Below are positions 9,375 through 19,066 of a stretch of DNA of 64,000 nucleotides, one piece after another. The DNA is from Methylobacterium bullatum (lineage in GTDB: Bacteria; Pseudomonadota; Alphaproteobacteria; Rhizobiales; Beijerinckiaceae). The stretch lies in assembly GCA_902712845.1 (NCBI GenBank), contig LR743504.1, forward strand, positions 2,578,001 to 2,642,000. The letters run 5' to 3'. The position numbers were made by a program, and so were the translations under genes. How positions within the stretch are numbered: position 1 is the first letter of the stretch; each line of letters opens with the position of its first letter. The notes under the pieces were generated by a model. That model searched no databases. It was not told the origin of the DNA and was given only the letters and a program-made list of their open reading frames with translations.

Positions 9375-12300
9375 TCACGCGTGCGTCGGCGTCGCGTGAG
9401 GATCGTGCTTGTCGGGTGTGCCGCCATGCGGATCCTTGCCGCGCTTCTTGGCGAACCAGATCAGAATGTTGCGGATCGCCACGTAGAAGACCGGGGTCAG
9501 GAACAGGCCGAAGAAGGTAGCGCCGATCATGCCGAAGCAGACCGCGGTGCCCAGGGCCTGACGCATCTCCGCGCCGGGACCGGTGGCGATGACGAGGGGG
9601 ACCGTACCGAGGATGAAGGCGAAGGCCGTCATCAGGATCGGGCGCAGGCGCAGCCGGCAGGCTTCCACCGCGGCGGCCACCGGCCCCTTCTTCTCTGTCT
9701 CTTCGAGCTGGTGAGCGAATTCCACGATCAGGATCGCGTTCTTCGCCGCCAGACCGATGAGCACGATCAGTCCGATCTGGGTCAGGATGTTGTTGTCCTG
9801 TCCCCTGAACTGAACGGCGCCCAGGGCCGAGAGCACGCCCGTCGGGACGACGAGGATGATCGCCAGCGGCAGCGCCCAGGATTCGTACTGCGCCGCCAGC
9901 ACCAGGAAGACGAGGAGCACGCCGAGACCGAAGACATAGATGGCGGTGTTGCCCGTCGCTTTCTGCTGGAAGGCGATCTCGGTCCAATCGTAGGCGTAGC
10001 CCTCCGGAAGGGACTGGGCGATCTTCTCCATCGCCGCGAGCGCCTGGCCGGTCGACACGCCGGGCTTGGCATCGCCCTGGATCGGCACCGAGTAGAACAG
10101 GTTGAACCGCTGGACGATCTGCGGCCCGCTGATCTCGCGAATCGAGGCCAAGGTTCCCATCGGCACCAGGGCGCCGGTGGAGGAGCGGACCTTGAGCCGC
10201 TCGATGTCGCCCTTCTCCAGGCGGAAGGCCGCATCGGCCTGCGCACGCACCTGGTAGATGCGGCCGAACGTGTTGAAGTCGTTGACGTAGGCGCCGCCGA
10301 GATTGGTCTGCAGGGTGGCGAAAACCGAAGCCAGCGGCACGTTTAGCATCCGCGCCATCGTGCGATCGATGTCGATGAAGAGCTGTGGCGTGTCGTTACC
10401 GAAGGTGGTGAACACGCGTTGGACGTCGTTGCTCTGATTGGCTTGGCCGAGAACCTCGTTGGCCGCGGCCAGAAGCGGAGCGATAGCCGAATTCTGGCGG
10501 CTCTCGATCTGCATCTTGAAGCCACCGCCGGTGCCGAGACCGCGAACGGGTGGCGGCGGAATGAACAGGACCCGCGCCTCCTGGATCGAGGCGGTGGCCT
10601 TGAACACGTCGCCCGTGATGGCGGCCGCCGTCCTGCCCGTCGCTGCCCGCTCCTTCGCTCCCTTGAGGACGAGGAACATCACCGCACCGTTGGTGGTGTT
10701 GGTGAAGGTAGCACCGTCGAAGCCTGAGATGATGACGGCATCGGCGACACCGTCGACCTTCAGGGCCATGTCGGCGGCCCGCCGCACGACGGCGGTGGTG
10801 CGCTCCAAAGCTGAGCCCGCCGGCAGCTGGACGACACCGATAAGGTAGCCCTGGTCCTGTTGCGGGATGAAGCCGGTGGGCGTCGTCGTGGCCACATGCA
10901 GCGTTCCGGCGATGATCGCGGCATACACCACCATCATGCCGAGCAGGCCGATCATGCGCCCGGTCAGGAAGCCGATCGTGGCGGCATACCAATGCGAGAG
11001 CCGGTCGAAGCCCCGGTTGAACAGGTCGGCGAGCCAGCCGAAGAACCGCGTCAGGAAGAATTTCGGCTTGGCATGTTCGTGGTGGGGCTTCAGCAGCAGC
11101 TTGCAGAGCGCCGGTGACAGCGTCAGCGAGTTGAACATCGAGATGATGGTCGAGGCCGCGATGGTGAGCGCGAACTGCTTATAGAACTGGCCGGAAATGC
11201 CCGGGATGAACGCCGTCGGGATGAACACAGCCGACAGGACGAGGGCGATGGCGAGCACCGCGCCGCCCACCTCGTCCATGGTCTTGTGCGCGGCGTCACC
11301 GGGGGAGAGCCCCTCGGCCATGTTCCGCTCGACATTCTCCACCACGACGATCGCGTCGTCGACGACGATGCCGATGGCGAGAACGAGCCCGAACAGCGTG
11401 AGGTTGTTGATGGAAAAGCCGAAGGCTTCCATGGCCGCGAAGGTGCCGATCAGCGAGACCGGGATCGCGATCACGGGGATCAGCGCCGTACGCCAGCTCT
11501 GCAGGAAGACGATGACCACGATGACCACTAGGGCCACGGCCTCGAACAGGGTCTTGTAGACCTCGTGGACCGATTCCTCGATGAACTCCGTGGGGTTGTA
11601 CGCGATTCGGTACTGGACCCCGGGCGGGAAGTTCTTCTTGATCGTCTCCATGGTCGCCCGCACCTGCGAGGCGGCCTCCAGCGCGTTCGTGCCGGGGCGC
11701 TGGAACACGCCCACGCCGACGGCAGGAGTCGCGTTCAGGAAGGACTGAGTGGTGTAGTCCTTCTGGCCCATCTCGGTGCGGGCGATGTCCTTCACGCGCA
11801 CGAGGCGGCCGTCGCTGGCCTTAACGATGACCTCGGTGAATTCCTCCGGGGTCTGGAAGCGGCCCTGGGACTGGACGACGAGCTGGAAGGCATTGTCCTT
11901 CGGCGCAGGGGGCGCACCGAGGGCACCGGAGGCGACCTGGACGTTCTGCTCCTGCAGGGCCGAGATCACGTCGGTGGTCGAGAGCCCGTAGGCGGACAGC
12001 TTGTTCGGATCGAGCCAGATACGGAGCGCGTATTCGCTGCCGCCGAACACCGTGATGTCGCCGACGCCATCGAGGCGCAGCAGCTCGTCGCGGATACGCA
12101 GGTAGATGTAGTTCGAGAGGTAGTTCTGGTCGTAGGTGTTGTCCGGGGACAGCAGGTGCACGACCATCATCAGATCGGGCGAGGACTTGCGCACGGTGAC
12201 GCCGAGGTTGCGCACGTCGGGCGGCAGGCGCGGCTGTGCCACCGAGAGACGGTTCTGCACCAGCACGTTGGCGATATCGAGGTTGGTGCCGACCTTGAAG

Positions 12301-12584
12301 GTGACGGTCAGCTGCATGTTGCCGTCGTTGGTCGACAACGACGTCATGTAGAGCATGTTGTCGACGCCGTTCACCTCCTGCTCGATCGGCGTCGCGATCG
12401 TCGCCGCCACCGTTTCGGCGTTGGCGCCCGGATAGGAGGCGCGCACGACGACGGTGGGCGGAACGATTTCCGGATATTGCGCGACGGGCAGCGACTCGTA
12501 GGAGACGTAGCCGAGGATCAGGAAGATGATCGACGTCACCGACGCGAAGATCGGCCGATCGACGAAGAAGTGGGCAAAGCGCAT
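9375..12584 (-). CDS. RND efflux pump permease, HAE1 family (AcrB/MexB-like)
   Basis: 1069 residues, the normal size for hydrophobe/amphiphile RND pumps. It is an inner-membrane proton antiporter with 12 membrane segments and two large periplasmic loops; the N-terminus FFVDRPIFASVTSIIFLILG is characteristic. The proton-relay aspartates are visible in TM4 (AIGIVVDDAIVVVENVER). It exports drugs or other hydrophobic compounds together with the adaptor encoded 141 bases upstream and an outer-membrane channel that is not in this window. The substrate cannot be told from sequence. No local regulator gene is adjacent. Confidence 0.95.
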   Translation of the reverse strand: MRFAHFFVDRPIFASVTSIIFLILGYVSYESLPVAQYPEIVPPTVVVRASYPGANAETVAATIATPIEQEVNGVDNMLYMTSLSTNDGNMQLTVTFKVGTNLDIANVLVQNRLSVAQPRLPPDVRNLGVTVRKSSPDLMMVVHLLSPDNTYDQNYLSNYIYLRIRDELLRLDGVGDITVFGGSEYALRIWLDPNKLSAYGLSTTDVISALQEQNVQVASGALGAPPAPKDNAFQLVVQSQGRFQTPEEFTEVIVKASDGRLVRVKDIARTEMGQKDYTTQSFLNATPAVGVGVFQRPGTNALEAASQVRATMETIKKNFPPGVQYRIAYNPTEFIEESVHEVYKTLFEAVALVVIVVIVFLQSWRTALIPVIAIPVSLIGTFAAMEAFGFSINNLTLFGLVLAIGIVVDDAIVVVENVERNMAEGLSPGDAAHKTMDEVGGAVLAIALVLSAVFIPTAFIPGISGQFYKQFALTIAASTIISMFNSLTLSPALCKLLLKPHHEHAKPKFFLTRFFGWLADLFNRGFDRLSHWYAATIGFLTGRMIGLLGMMVVYAAIIAGTLHVATTTPTGFIPQQDQGYLIGVVQLPAGSALERTTAVVRRAADMALKVDGVADAVIISGFDGATFTNTTNGAVMFLVLKGAKERAATGRTAAAITGDVFKATASIQEARVLFIPPPPVRGLGTGGGFKMQIESRQNSAIAPLLAAANEVLGQANQSNDVQRVFTTFGNDTPQLFIDIDRTMARMLNVPLASVFATLQTNLGGAYVNDFNTFGRIYQVRAQADAAFRLEKGDIERLKVRSSTGALVPMGTLASIREISGPQIVQRFNLFYSVPIQGDAKPGVSTGQALAAMEKIAQSLPEGYAYDWTEIAFQQKATGNTAIYVFGLGVLLVFLVLAAQYESWALPLAIILVVPTGVLSALGAVQFRGQDNNILTQIGLIVLIGLAAKNAILIVEFAHQLEETEKKGPVAAAVEACRLRLRPILMTAFAFILGTVPLVIATGPGAEMRQALGTAVCFGMIGATFFGLFLTPVFYVAIRNILIWFAKKRGKDPHGGTPDKHDPHATPTHA

Positions 12585-12725
12585 CGGTCAAACCTCTCGC
12601 CACATAGGCGCCCTGGGCCACCTCTGCGGGAATGTTTCTTCGTTCGCCGTCACGGACCCGCCGGATGTCACGCCCCTGAAACGGAAGGCGGAAACCGGCG
12701 GGTCCGGTCTAGAATGAGTTGCGCG

Positions 12726-13874
12726 TCAGCTGCGGCTCGGCGGCAGCGTGCTTGCCTCTGCCGTCACCTTGGCGCCCGGGCGGACGCGGGACAGGCCGTT
12801 GACGACGACGTTCTCGTCGCCCTTCAGGCCTTCGCGGATCACGCGGTAACCATCGACCTTCGGCCCGAGCTTCACGTCGCGGGTGCTCACCGAGCCATCG
12901 TCGGCGACGATGTAGACGATGCGCTTGTCCTGGTTCGCAGAGATGGCCTCGTCGGGGAGGAGGATGCCCTGGAAGGGCTTCGTCGCCGGGAGCGAGACGA
13001 TACCGAACAGGCCCGGCTTGATGAAGCCGTCAGGGTTCTCGACGGTGGCGCGCAGCAGCACCGTACCGGTGGCGTTGTCGACGCGGTTGTCCACGAAGTC
13101 GAGGGTGCCCTTGCGGGTCGGCTTGGTCTCGTTGGTCAGGGCGATCAGGATCGGAACGCCCTTGCCCTTCTGGGTCTGGCCCATGCCGATGCCGAGGCTG
13201 CCCTGGTACTTCAGGAAAGAGCGCTCATCCACGGTGAAGCCGAAATAGATGGGATCCAGGGAGACGATGGTCGTCAGCTGGGTCTGGTCGGTGATGACGA
13301 TGTTGCCCTCGGTGACGAGGCGCTGGCTGATACGGCCCGAGATCGGGGCGCGTACCTCGGTGAAATCGTAATTGAGCTGCGCCTGGCGCAACTGCGCATC
13401 GGCGCTGTCCACATTGGCCTGCGCCGTCTGCGACGCCTGCCGGCGCTGGTCCGTCACCTGCTCCGAGATGTTGCCGGAACGGCTCAGGGTCTGAGCGCGT
13501 TCGAGGTCGGTCTGGGAGAAGGTCAGTCCGGCCTGGGCGGAGGTGAGGGCGGCCTTGGCCTGGTCGAGGGCGGCCTTGTAGGGGCGACGGTCGATGACGA
13601 AGAGCAGGTCGCCCTTCTTCACCGTGGCGCCGTCCACGAAATTGACCTTCTCGAGATAGCCCGTGACCCGCGCCCGCACGTCGACGATCTCCACGGGATC
13701 GAACCGGCCCGTATAGATGTCGGTCTCGACGATCTCGCGCACCACCGGCTTGGCCGTGGTCACCTTCGGAGGCGGACCGCCGGGCGCCTGGGCGGAAACC
13801 GGAGAGGCGAAGGACAGAAAGACGGTGGACAGGAGGATCGCGGACGACCATCCGGAGAGCGGACGCTTGATCAT
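12726..13874 (-). CDS. RND efflux periplasmic adaptor subunit
   Basis: 382 residues from the ATG at 13874, preceded by AGGGA. The N-terminus is a signal peptide ending SPVSAQA. Family features are the paired lipoyl halves (DIYTGRFDPVEIVDVRARVT and VRAPISGRIS) flanking an Ala/Gln-rich helical hairpin with STSQTDLERAQ-like repeats, then beta-barrel and membrane-proximal domains. It links the RND permease to an outer-membrane channel. It lies upstream of the permease on the same strand, as in mexAB-type operons. No lipobox cysteine follows the signal peptide, so it is probably not lipidated. Confidence 0.93.
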   Translation of the reverse strand: MIKRPLSGWSSAILLSTVFLSFASPVSAQAPGGPPPKVTTAKPVVREIVETDIYTGRFDPVEIVDVRARVTGYLEKVNFVDGATVKKGDLLFVIDRRPYKAALDQAKAALTSAQAGLTFSQTDLERAQTLSRSGNISEQVTDQRRQASQTAQANVDSADAQLRQAQLNYDFTEVRAPISGRISQRLVTEGNIVITDQTQLTTIVSLDPIYFGFTVDERSFLKYQGSLGIGMGQTQKGKGVPILIALTNETKPTRKGTLDFVDNRVDNATGTVLLRATVENPDGFIKPGLFGIVSLPATKPFQGILLPDEAISANQDKRIVYIVADDGSVSTRDVKLGPKVDGYRVIREGLKGDENVVVNGLSRVRPGAKVTAEASTLPPSRS

Positions 13875-13975
13875 GTTGCTTTTCCCTGCGCCATGCGAGC
13901 TAAAGGCACCGTTCCCGTGATGTCGTGCGCTGCCGCACATAGCCCGTGGAGCTATGGGATTGAGACGTGGAATGT

Positions 13976-14299
13976 TCAGGATTCGACCGTTTCCCCGGAC
14001 AGATACCAGTCCTTGAACCCACCGACGTAATGCTCCTCCACCGGGATCCCGGCGGATTGGGCGGCGGCCAGAGCGTGGACCGAACGGACACCGGCCGCGC
14101 AGGAGAAGACCGGCCGACGCCCGTCCTCGGCGATCAGAGCCGACAAGGCGCGCGTGTCGAAGGTGGACAGGGGGTGGGGGACGGAACCCGGAATGTGCCC
14201 CGCCGCATATTCGTGAGGCTCCCGCACGTCGATGAGCAGGATCGAGCGATCGTCGAGTCCCCGCTTGATCGTCTCCCGGTCGAGATCGACAACCTTCAT
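13976..14299 (-). CDS. Rhodanese-like domain protein
   Basis: 107 residues making one rhodanese domain. Conserved elements are LIDVREPHEYAAGHIPGS and the active-site loop FSCAAGVRS with Cys67; the end YVGGFKDWYLSG is typical. It probably carries sulfur as a persulfide on Cys67 in the cytosol. It starts 101 bases upstream of the adaptor gene on the same strand, but a functional link to the pump is not implied. The substrate is unknown. Confidence 0.88.
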   Translation of the reverse strand: MKVVDLDRETIKRGLDDRSILLIDVREPHEYAAGHIPGSVPHPLSTFDTRALSALIAEDGRRPVFSCAAGVRSVHALAAAQSAGIPVEEHYVGGFKDWYLSGETVES

Positions 14300-14707
14300 G
14301 CGCTTGGCCCTCGCTTCGTCGCCACACGGTGCGTCGTGGCGAATGTTCTTATGCGTCAGGCGTCATCACGGCAAATCCTCGGCCGGACCAATGCCATCGC
14401 GAGCGTTCGGCAATACGAGCCGGAGGAGGTTCGGCGCGAGAGAGCGAAGCCGTTCGAGCGGGACGGATAGGCGCGATGACCACCGCCACCTGCCGCCGCA
14501 TCCGTTCGAGGTCCTCAACAGATCCTGGGTGCGTCCGGCACCTGCGCGACCGCGTCGCCGGTACCCCGAGCGTCGTCGCGCCACGCCGAGTTCGTATCGC
14601 GGATCGATTGCCTACCCTGAACAGCCTCATGGGACCGTGCGCGCGATCTACCGGGTCGCCGTGCTCGGCGCCTCGATCCCGGCGGCCAAGCCATGAAGAT
14701 CGCGGTC
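14300..14707. other. Gap without a convincing gene
   Basis: This 408-base stretch lies between the rhodanese start and the midA end, both on the minus strand. Open frames are present on both strands, but none has a clear family motif or a good ribosome-binding site. A plus-strand frame ending at 14696 overlaps an ATG at 14693, which I treat as chance. Confidence 0.4.
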
Positions 14708-15784
14708 TTAGGCCGAGGCGAAACCGCTGAGAGCGGCCAAGCTTGGATCGGCGATACCGATGGCCTGGAACAGGCTGCCCATTCCTCTTTTTTCGGACGC
14801 GGTCAGGCGATGGAAGGCGGCGTCGACCGCTTCGGCCTGCGCTTGGCTCGCCACGCCCTTCAGCCGATCCGCGCGCTCGCGCAGGCCCAGGTTCAGGAGG
14901 AACCCCCGCTGGTCCAGGGGACCATCGACTCGGGCTCCCTCGCCGATCGCAGCCCTCCCGAGGGCGGCGAAATCGACATGGGTCGTTAGATCCGCCTCGC
15001 CGGGAGCCAGCAGGGGATCAGTGAAGCGATGGGCCGATACCGCCTGGAGCGTATCGCCGAATCCAGGCCGCACATGGCCGTAATCGATGGCCAGGAGCGC
15101 GCCACCCTGAGCGACGATCCGGCGGCTCAAGGTCCGTACGATGTCGAGGGCCGGTCCCGGAACGGTCACCAGCGCCCCGACCGGCGCCTGTGCGGCGATT
15201 TCCCGGTCGGGTTCCGCAGCGAGCCCGTAGGCGAGGCGGCCACCATCCGGAGAGAGGCCGACGAGGCGTTCGCACCAGCCGCGCTCCATCCTCTGGAACT
15301 GGCGAACGGGGAGGGCGTCGAAGAATTCGTTGGCGATGACGATCATCGGCCCATCGGGCAGGGTCTCGATGCCATCGTGCCATGTGGGTGAAACGGCGGC
15401 GAGGCGGGACGCCTGCGCCGCCCGAAGAACGGGGCTGGTCTCGACGAGGTGGATTGCGGGCTTCCAATCGGGCGCCGCGCGGTTCAAGGCCCGCAGGGCG
15501 TCGGCCATCAGCGTGCCGCGACCTGGGCCGAGCTCCGCCAGGACGAGGTGGCCCGGTCCGCCCATCGCAGCCCATGTCAGGGCGATCCAGATACCGATCA
15601 GCTCGCCGAACATCTGACTGATCTCGGGCGCGGTGACGAAATCGCCGCGGGCACCGAGGGGATCGCGACCGCGATAATAGCCGTAGACCGGATGTCCGAG
15701 GCAGAGCGCCATGTAACGGGCGATGCCGATCGGGCCGGTCTGGACGATCTCGTCACGGATCTCGGCGAAGAGCGGCGTGGTCAC
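14708..15784 (-). CDS. MidA/NDUFAF7-family SAM-dependent methyltransferase
   Basis: 358 residues, starting with a GTG that overlaps the lgt stop by the GTGA arrangement. Family sequence includes YMALCLGHPVYGYYRGRDPL, GDFVTAPEISQMFGELIG and the SAM-binding loop LAELGPGRGTLMADALRAL. The eukaryotic relative NDUFAF7 methylates an arginine of a complex I subunit; the bacterial substrate is less certain. The overlap means translation is probably coupled to lgt. Lgt followed by this gene is a recurrent alphaproteobacterial order. Confidence 0.9.
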   Translation of the reverse strand: MTTPLFAEIRDEIVQTGPIGIARYMALCLGHPVYGYYRGRDPLGARGDFVTAPEISQMFGELIGIWIALTWAAMGGPGHLVLAELGPGRGTLMADALRALNRAAPDWKPAIHLVETSPVLRAAQASRLAAVSPTWHDGIETLPDGPMIVIANEFFDALPVRQFQRMERGWCERLVGLSPDGGRLAYGLAAEPDREIAAQAPVGALVTVPGPALDIVRTLSRRIVAQGGALLAIDYGHVRPGFGDTLQAVSAHRFTDPLLAPGEADLTTHVDFAALGRAAIGEGARVDGPLDQRGFLLNLGLRERADRLKGVASQAQAEAVDAAFHRLTASEKRGMGSLFQAIGIADPSLAALSGFASA

Positions 15785-16665
15785 GCTGCGTCGGCCCGTA
15801 CGGTCTCCGCCTGTTCATGGCGCGGCTGCGTCGCGCCGCGGGCGGCGAGGACGATATAGGCGATGCCTATCAGGGCCATCGGCACGCAGAGCAGCATCCC
15901 CATGGTCACGCCGCCATGGGGCCAGTTCTCCGTGCCGAACAGGTATCCAAGCTGCCGATCGGGTTCACGGAAAAACTCGCAGAACGTGCGGGCGAGGGCA
16001 TAGCCGAGGACGAAGATTCCGCCGAGGAGGCCCGGCTTGCGGAAGCCGAAGCGGCGGACGGCGATGGCCATCACCACGAAGAGGAGAGCCCCCTCCGTGG
16101 CCGCCTCGTAGAGCTGGCTCGGATGCCGCGCCAGCGGGCCGCCCGAAGGAAACACCACCGCGTAGGCGAAATCCGGCGCGATCCGCCCCCAGAGCTCACC
16201 GTTCACGAAATTGGCGATGCGGCCGAAGAACAGGCCGATGGGAACGACGACGGCGGCGAGATCGAGAAGGGTATAGGGCGACAGTTTTCGCGATCGGGCG
16301 AACAGCACCATCGCCACCACCGCGCCGAGAAAGCCGCCGTGGAACGACATGCCACCGTTGCGGATCGCCAGGATCTCGAGGGGATCATCGAGATAGAGCG
16401 GCAAATTGTAGAACAGGACGTAGCCGATGCGGCCGCCAAGGACGACGCCGAGGGCGACCCAGACGATGAGGTCGTCGATGTCGTTGAGGCTCGGCCGCCG
16501 CACGACACCCCAGAACCGGTCCGCCGCCACCAGCCGGCGGGCATAGAACCAGCCGCCGACGAGGCCGACGATGTAAGACAGGGCGTACCACTTGATCGTG
16601 ATCGGGCCGATCGCCACCGCCACCGGATCGATGGCGGGAAAGGGCAGGGCGAGCAACGGCGGCAT
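15781..16665 (-). CDS. lgt: Prolipoprotein diacylglyceryl transferase
   Basis: 294 residues with about seven membrane segments. Lgt moves diacylglycerol from phosphatidylglycerol to the lipobox cysteine of prolipoproteins at the inner membrane, the first maturation step. The family signature appears as GRIANFVNGELWGR, and the conserved MSFHGGFLGA is also present. The gene for the last step, lnt, is elsewhere in this window (26162-27853). Overlaps the methyltransferase gene by four bases. Confidence 0.95.
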   Translation of the reverse strand: MPPLLALPFPAIDPVAVAIGPITIKWYALSYIVGLVGGWFYARRLVAADRFWGVVRRPSLNDIDDLIVWVALGVVLGGRIGYVLFYNLPLYLDDPLEILAIRNGGMSFHGGFLGAVVAMVLFARSRKLSPYTLLDLAAVVVPIGLFFGRIANFVNGELWGRIAPDFAYAVVFPSGGPLARHPSQLYEAATEGALLFVVMAIAVRRFGFRKPGLLGGIFVLGYALARTFCEFFREPDRQLGYLFGTENWPHGGVTMGMLLCVPMALIGIAYIVLAARGATQPRHEQAETVRADAA

Positions 16666-16704
16666 CGGCTGGCCTCCAGGAAGGAGGCCGGCTTTGGACG
16701 TGCC

Positions 16705-16743
16705 GGGCCTCCCGCGTCAACCCTCGGGCGACGTGGGAGGCCC
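16705..16743 (-). terminator. Hairpin after chemoreceptor gene
   Basis: GGGCCTCCC (16705-16713) pairs with GGGAGGCCC (16735-16743), and the stem continues inward for five more pairs including one G-U. It lies just past the stop of the minus-strand chemoreceptor and before lgt. No T run follows, so termination is inferred. Confidence 0.5.
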
Positions 16744-16751
16744 AGGACAGG

Positions 16752-18902
16752 TCAGGCGGCCCGCACCGTCGCGAGGAATTGACCGACTTCCGAACGCAGG
16801 CTGTCGGACTGGGCCGACAGGTCTTCCGAGGCCGTCAGGACCCGGCCGGCGGAGGTGCCGGCCTCGGCCGCCGAGCGGGCGACCTCTTCGATATCCGTGG
16901 TCATGGCGCCGGTACCGGCCGAAGCCTGCCCCATGTTGCGGACGATCTCCTGCGTCGTGAGGCTCTGCTCCTCCACGGCCGCGGCGATGCTGCTGGTCAC
17001 CATGCTCATGCTCTCGATCCGCGAGACGATGCCCTGGATCGCGCCCGACGCGCCGTTGGTCGCGCCCTGGATCGCCTCCACCTGCTGGTGGATCTCGGCC
17101 GTGGCACGGGAGGTCTGCTCGGCGAGGCTCTTCACCTCGGCCGCCACGACGGCGAACCCGCGTCCGGCTTCGCCCGCGCGCGCGGCTTCGATGGTCGCGT
17201 TGAGAGCCAGCAGGTTGGTCTGCGATGCGATCTGCTGGACCATGCCGACCACGTCACCGATGCGCGTGGCGGCGACCGACAGCGTACGCATGGTTTCCGC
17301 GGTGCGGCTCGCCTCGTCGACGGCGGAGCGGGACATATCGGCGGCCTGCTCGACCTGACGTCCGATTTCCTGCACCGTCGCGCCGAGCTCCTCGGCGGCG
17401 GCGGCTACCGCGTTGACGTTGCCGGCGGTCTGATGGGCGGTGGCGGCGACCGACGTCGAGCGGCTGACCGTGCCGTCCACCGTCATGGTCATGCTGTTCG
17501 ACGCATCGTGCAGGCTCGCCGAGGCGGACGACACGCCATCGACGATGCGGCCGACGGAGCGTTCGAAATTGTCGGCGAGTTCGTTGAGCAGGGCGCGGCG
17601 CTCGATCTCCGCGCGCATGCGGGAGGCCTCGGTGGTGCGAAGCTGCTGAGCCGCGTCTTCCAGCGAAATGTCGCGGATGGTGACGACGGCGCGGGCGATC
17701 TCGCCGATCTCGTCGGCACGACGGCTGCCGGGCACCTCTTCTAGGATCTCGCGACGGGCCAAGGCCTGGAGGGCACGGGCGAGGGCGCCGAGGGGCCGGA
17801 CGATGGTGCGGGCGAAGAGCAGGCCAACAAGGGCGGTGGCAGCGAGAACCGCGAGGGCGGACATGAGCAGCGACTTCGTCAGGCTATCCACGGAATGGAG
17901 TGCCTCGCTCTGGGCCTGCTCGGCGACGATGGTCCAGGGTGATCCCAGCATCGAGATCGAAGCGGTGGCGGCCAGGCGGGCCTTGTCGCCGCTGCCATAG
18001 ACGAAGGGCTTGCCGGACTTGAGGCTCTCGGCATCGAGGCCCGTCGTCGCGACGGGCATGCCCGCCTTCGCGGATGCGTTCAGGGGCGGATTGCCGCGCA
18101 GCAGGCCATCGGAGCCGACGGCCATCACCTGTCCGGTGGCACCCAGGCCATTTCGCTCGGACAGCGAGGAGTCGAACAGGGCGGGCGTCACGCGCAGCAC
18201 GAGGAAACCGATCCGCGAGGCGGCCTGGCCGGTTCCCATGGCGACGTTGGCGCGACGGTAGATGCCACGGCCCAGGAAGGCGGAGGGACCAGAATCGGCG
18301 GGATAGGCAGCGAAATCCTGGGTCAGGACCGCATCGGGCTCGGCGGTCTTCAGGCGCTCGATGAGTGCGGCGAGACCGGATTTCTGCAGTTCCGGCTCAG
18401 ACAGGTTGTGGGCGAAATCCGCCCCCTTCGTGGTGGTGTAGACGATGCGCCCTTCCTCATCGATGAAGAGAAGGTCGGCATAGCCGGGACGCTCCACGAG
18501 CTTGCGGGCCACTTCCTGCACCTTGGCGTGGCGACGGCCATACATGGTGCCGGTGCCCTCGACCGCCATGCGTTCCTGGGCGGTCGTCGGGCTGGTGAAG
18601 GCCTGGACGAGGCCGGCATAATCGGCCTTCGTCGGATCGAGGGACTCGACCAGATCGCCGACATTGCTCGAAACCTGATTGTTGCCGGCGGTGGCCGCCA
18701 GATCGCCGCGGGCCCGATCGGCGATGAGTTCCAGGCCGGTCTTGCGGGCCGTGGCGGCGAATTCCAGTCGCTCCTGCACGGCGGAGATCAAGCCGGACTT
18801 GGCCGAGTACCAACTCAGGCTGCCCATGACGGCGGTGCTGACCATCGCCAACCCCACGATGATGACGGGCAGGCGAACATTGAGACTGCTTGCGATAGAC
18901 AT
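16752..18902 (-). CDS. Methyl-accepting chemotaxis protein
   Basis: 716 residues from the ATG at 18902; an in-frame TTG 33 bases upstream is possible but weak. Order: a membrane segment near residue 10-30, a long periplasmic sensor of roughly 300 residues with a dCache-like layout, a second membrane segment ([20 protein letters not shown]), a HAMP domain and the cytoplasmic signalling domain. The hairpin tip region and conserved [20 protein letters not shown] are clear. The ligand is unknown. It probably relays to CheA, which is not in the window. AT-rich sequence at 18936-18960 may hold the promoter. Confidence 0.95.
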   Translation of the reverse strand: MSIASSLNVRLPVIIVGLAMVSTAVMGSLSWYSAKSGLISAVQERLEFAATARKTGLELIADRARGDLAATAGNNQVSSNVGDLVESLDPTKADYAGLVQAFTSPTTAQERMAVEGTGTMYGRRHAKVQEVARKLVERPGYADLLFIDEEGRIVYTTTKGADFAHNLSEPELQKSGLAALIERLKTAEPDAVLTQDFAAYPADSGPSAFLGRGIYRRANVAMGTGQAASRIGFLVLRVTPALFDSSLSERNGLGATGQVMAVGSDGLLRGNPPLNASAKAGMPVATTGLDAESLKSGKPFVYGSGDKARLAATASISMLGSPWTIVAEQAQSEALHSVDSLTKSLLMSALAVLAATALVGLLFARTIVRPLGALARALQALARREILEEVPGSRRADEIGEIARAVVTIRDISLEDAAQQLRTTEASRMRAEIERRALLNELADNFERSVGRIVDGVSSASASLHDASNSMTMTVDGTVSRSTSVAATAHQTAGNVNAVAAAAEELGATVQEIGRQVEQAADMSRSAVDEASRTAETMRTLSVAATRIGDVVGMVQQIASQTNLLALNATIEAARAGEAGRGFAVVAAEVKSLAEQTSRATAEIHQQVEAIQGATNGASGAIQGIVSRIESMSMVTSSIAAAVEEQSLTTQEIVRNMGQASAGTGAMTTDIEEVARSAAEAGTSAGRVLTASEDLSAQSDSLRSEVGQFLATVRAA

Positions 18903-19066
18903 AAAGACGGAAGCCCCCGAGAAACTGGGGTGCAAATTATCCTATGACAAATTTAGAAAACGTTCCACCGGGGTGGGGCTGCGTACTTTTCATGCTCGGA
19001 AAATGCCATTTCGGCATGGCCCGGTCTCCATGAGCGAAGCCCGGGACGAGCATCCCCGACGATGCC

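Noticed and set aside
11565..14030. An 821-residue plus-strand open frame opposite the RND genes
   Set aside because: It is a shadow of the two efflux genes, rich in His, Arg, Gly and Asp with no domain.
14600..14989. A plus-strand frame ending at 14696 overlapped by an ATG at 14693 reading MKIAVLG, like a Rossmann start
   Set aside because: The sequence does not continue as a known dehydrogenase, and it is antisense to the well-supported midA gene.
16779..17744. A plus-strand 321-residue frame opposite the chemoreceptor
   Set aside because: Antisense shadow; low complexity and no start signal.
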